A stretch of 8,035 nt of DNA from Nitrospirales bacterium (GTDB lineage: Bacteria; Nitrospirota; Nitrospiria; Nitrospirales; UBA8639). The stretch covers positions 1-8,035 of the forward strand of contig JAJDBO010000133.1 of assembly GCA_029261305.1 (NCBI GenBank). Reading direction: 5' to 3'. The notes below the pieces were generated by a model, which made no database searches, was not told where the DNA came from, and saw nothing but the letters and a program-made list of their open reading frames with translations. Below, piece after piece: positions 6,501 to 8,035 of this stretch (position 1 is its first letter; each line of letters begins with the position of its first letter). The position numbers were made by a program, and so were the translations under genes.

Positions 6501-7550
6501 GATGAGTTGCGGATCATTGAGGAAGAGCGGAATAAGCGGATTCGCAAACTTCTTTTAGGCCAAGTCGTGGGTCGTGATCTCATGGATCATGAAAGCGGCG
6601 AAGTGATTTTAAAGAAGAAGGGGAAAATTACTTCGGATGTCTTACGGAAGTTAACTGATGATGATGTTCGGCGAGTTATACTTGGTGATGCAGAAGAACA
6701 GAAAAAACTTGAGGATATTGAGAGGGCGGCTAAGGATCAAATAGAAATCCTCCAAACCTATTATGACGAAAAGGTTGGACGGCTTCGACGGGGCGATGAG
6801 CTGCCTCCAGGTGTCATCAAGTTAGTAAAAGTGTATTTGGCTATTAAGCGGAAAATTTCTGTCGGTGACAAAATGGCTGGTCGCCATGGTAATAAAGGGG
6901 TGGTTTCTCGAATCCTTCCTGAAGAAGACATGCCCTATCTCCCTGATGGTACGCCACTTGAAATTGTGTTGAATCCACTTGGTGTCCCTTCTCGTATGAA
7001 CGTTGGTCAAATCCTCGAAACCCATCTTGGGTGGGCAGCCAAGGTCCTTGGTCTGCATGTAGCCAGCCCGGTGTTTGATGGAGCCACCGAGCTAGAAGTA
7101 AAGGGCCTCTTGAGCAAGGCCAATCTTCCCCAAAGTGGACAGTCTCTTGTGTATGACGGGCGTTCTGGAGAACCATTCAAGAGTCCAGTAACTGTTGGGT
7201 ATGTGTATATGATGAAATTGCACCATTTGGTTGATGATAAAATTCATGCTCGGTCCATTGGTCCGTATTCGTTGGTTACCCAACAACCGTTGGGTGGTAA
7301 GGCCCAGTTTGGTGGTCAGCGAGTAGGGGAGATGGAGGTGTGGGCTTTGCAGGCTTATGGGGCCGCCTCTACCTTGCAAGAATTTCTCACTGTCAAATCC
7401 GACGACGTCCCGGGCCGATCGCGAATGTATGAAGCGATTGTGAAAGGCGAAAATTTCTTAGAGCCTGGCTTGCCAGAATCTTTCAATGTCTTGGTCAAAG
7501 AACTGCAAAGTTTAGGCCTTGATGTCGAGTTAATGAAGTCCACCGAATAA
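3582..7550 (+). CDS. rpoB: DNA-directed RNA polymerase subunit beta
   Basis: A 1322-residue protein from ATG 3582 to TAA 7548-7550. It is the beta subunit, forming with beta' the catalytic cleft of RNA polymerase. Visible in order: the protrusion/lobe motif [20 protein letters not shown]; an SI1-like insert; the rifampicin pocket [20 protein letters not shown] (Asp524, His534, Ser539 equal E. coli 516, 526, 531), then [20 protein letters not shown] and [12 protein letters not shown]; the catalytic-centre motif GYNFEDAI (Glu825, Asp826); a charged SI2-like insert near 950-1080; the invariant [10 protein letters not shown] (Lys1097, Lys1105); and the C-terminal clamp motif [20 protein letters not shown]. 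Compared with E. coli (1342 residues) it lacks about 50 residues between the LGWAAKVLG and PVFDGA segments. It follows the L10-L12 gene after 78 nt and precedes rpoC by 50 nt. Upstream in-frame TTG 3561/ATG 3564 are less likely starts. Confidence 0.97.
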   Translation: MPQPSLPGIIKRMDFSKIPSTIEIPDLVEVQKRSYEDFLQKDADSERRAEKGLQAALMSVFPISDYNNTAILEFTSYSLGTPKYDMRECLEQGMTFAAPMKLRIRLVVFDSQDKSVKGKVLDVREQEVYVGELPLMTDRGTFIINGTERVVVSQLHRSPGASFSHDKGRTHSSGKILFSARIIPYRGSWLDFEFDARDILYVRIDRRRKMPATILLKAFGLSTDDLLKMYYPVEEIRVSNGQLMRKLDAELHTGHRSSQDVFEKGSKEPILKEGGRLTKGVMTKLRAAGIKEIPVKAEELIGRAVLTELVDPKSGEVILEKNQRLAAPAVEKILEGSVESFKIIYLDSSASTPVILDTLDAEKTTSKEEAWVEIYKRLRPGEMPSIDSAKLLFENLFLNFKRYDLSPVGRLKMNSRFNLDHSLDQRVLTMQDVVEVVRCLVELKMGKGDVDDIDHLGNRRVRSVGELLENQIRLGLARMERSIKERMNLLDMETVLPHDLINAKPIVAAIKEFFAGSQLSQFMDQTNPLAEITHKRRLSALGPGGLTRERAGFEVRDVHPSHYSRICPIETPEGPNIGLITSLATYARINEFGFIEAPFRKVRKGRVVNEVEFLSPLEGERYVIAQANSKIDESGKLVAEAVTARSEGEFLTTDPDRVDYVDVSPKQVVSVATALIPFLEHDDANRALMGSNMQRQAVPLIQSEAPLVGTGMEAVVARDSGYVEQARRDGVVESVDARRIVVRTELGKSDDPKRKGGRFLDSYDLVKFQRTNQNTCVTQTPVVQVGQPVKKGQVLADGPSIDRGELALGKNVLVGFMPWGGYNFEDAILLSEKLVRDDVFTSIHIEEFEVEARDTKLGKEEITRDIPNLGEEALRNLDESGIVRIGAEVKPGDILVGKVTPKGETQLTPEEKLLRAIFGEKAGDVKDTSLQVPPGIEGIVVDVKIFSRKGIDKDERSKNIESQDRVKIERNYQDELRIIEEERNKRIRKLLLGQVVGRDLMDHESGEVILKKKGKITSDVLRKLTDDDVRRVILGDAEEQKKLEDIERAAKDQIEILQTYYDEKVGRLRRGDELPPGVIKLVKVYLAIKRKISVGDKMAGRHGNKGVVSRILPEEDMPYLPDGTPLEIVLNPLGVPSRMNVGQILETHLGWAAKVLGLHVASPVFDGATELEVKGLLSKANLPQSGQSLVYDGRSGEPFKSPVTVGYVYMMKLHHLVDDKIHARSIGPYSLVTQQPLGGKAQFGGQRVGEMEVWALQAYGAASTLQEFLTVKSDDVPGRSRMYEAIVKGENFLEPGLPESFNVLVKELQSLGLDVELMKSTE

Positions 7551-7554
7551 ATCC

Positions 7555-7582
7555 GAACACATCGGTTTTCTCACGAGTGTTT
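7555..7582 (+). other. Bulged hairpin between rpoB and rpoC
   Basis: AACAC (7556-7560) pairs with GTGTT (7577-7581) and TCG (7562-7564) pairs with CGA (7574-7576). This makes an 8-bp stem with a single bulged A (7561) and a 9-nt loop GTTTTCTCA; a G-U pair can be added at the base. It ends 4 nt before the rpoC Shine-Dalgarno. There is no following T-run. It may mark mRNA processing or influence rpoC initiation; this is unproven. Confidence 0.4.
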
Positions 7583-7586
7583 AACT

Positions 7587-8035
<449 letters not shown>

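Overview
The window is a bacterial translation/transcription housekeeping cluster, all on the + strand, in the conserved order tuf - rpmG - tRNA-Trp - secE - nusG - rplK - rplA - rplJ/rplL - rpoB - rpoC. It opens in the last 58 codons of an EF-Tu gene and closes 145 codons into rpoC. I see no mobile elements, CRISPR arrays, origin or intrinsic terminators. The protein sequences (short single-span SecE, NusG and RpoB style, RpoB with both large insert regions but without a roughly 50-residue segment that E. coli has near the C-terminus) suggest a Gram-negative-type, non-proteobacterial lineage. From memory they look most like Nitrospirota, but this is a tentative placement without a database search.

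Layout: 2-178 tuf 3' end; 224-373 rpmG (zinc-ribbon L33); 404-478 tRNA-Trp(CCA); 554-745 secE (GTG start); 768-1304 nusG; a 98-nt leader holding a small hairpin and a stretch resembling the 23S rRNA L1 site; 1403-1828 rplK; 1862-2554 rplA (GTG start); 2577-3503 one uninterrupted reading frame coding for L10 and then L7/L12; a 78-nt spacer with a hairpin; 3582-7550 rpoB; a 50-nt spacer with a bulged hairpin; 7601-8035 rpoC (TTG start, open at the window edge). No gene-free stretch exceeds about 100 nt.

The genes supply the elongation factor, a Trp tRNA, a SecYEG subunit, the NusG elongation factor, the L1 and L10/L12 stalk proteins with L11, and the two large RNA polymerase subunits. These are normally co-transcribed and tuned by ribosomal-protein feedback.

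The standout is the rplJ-rplL region. There is no stop codon between the end of L10 and the start of L7/L12, so the sequence predicts a 308-residue L10-L12 fusion. An internal ATG at 3111 with a well-spaced Shine-Dalgarno sequence could still yield free 130-residue L7/L12. The locus would then make both a stalk base carrying one covalently attached L12 and the additional free L12 copies needed for the stalk.
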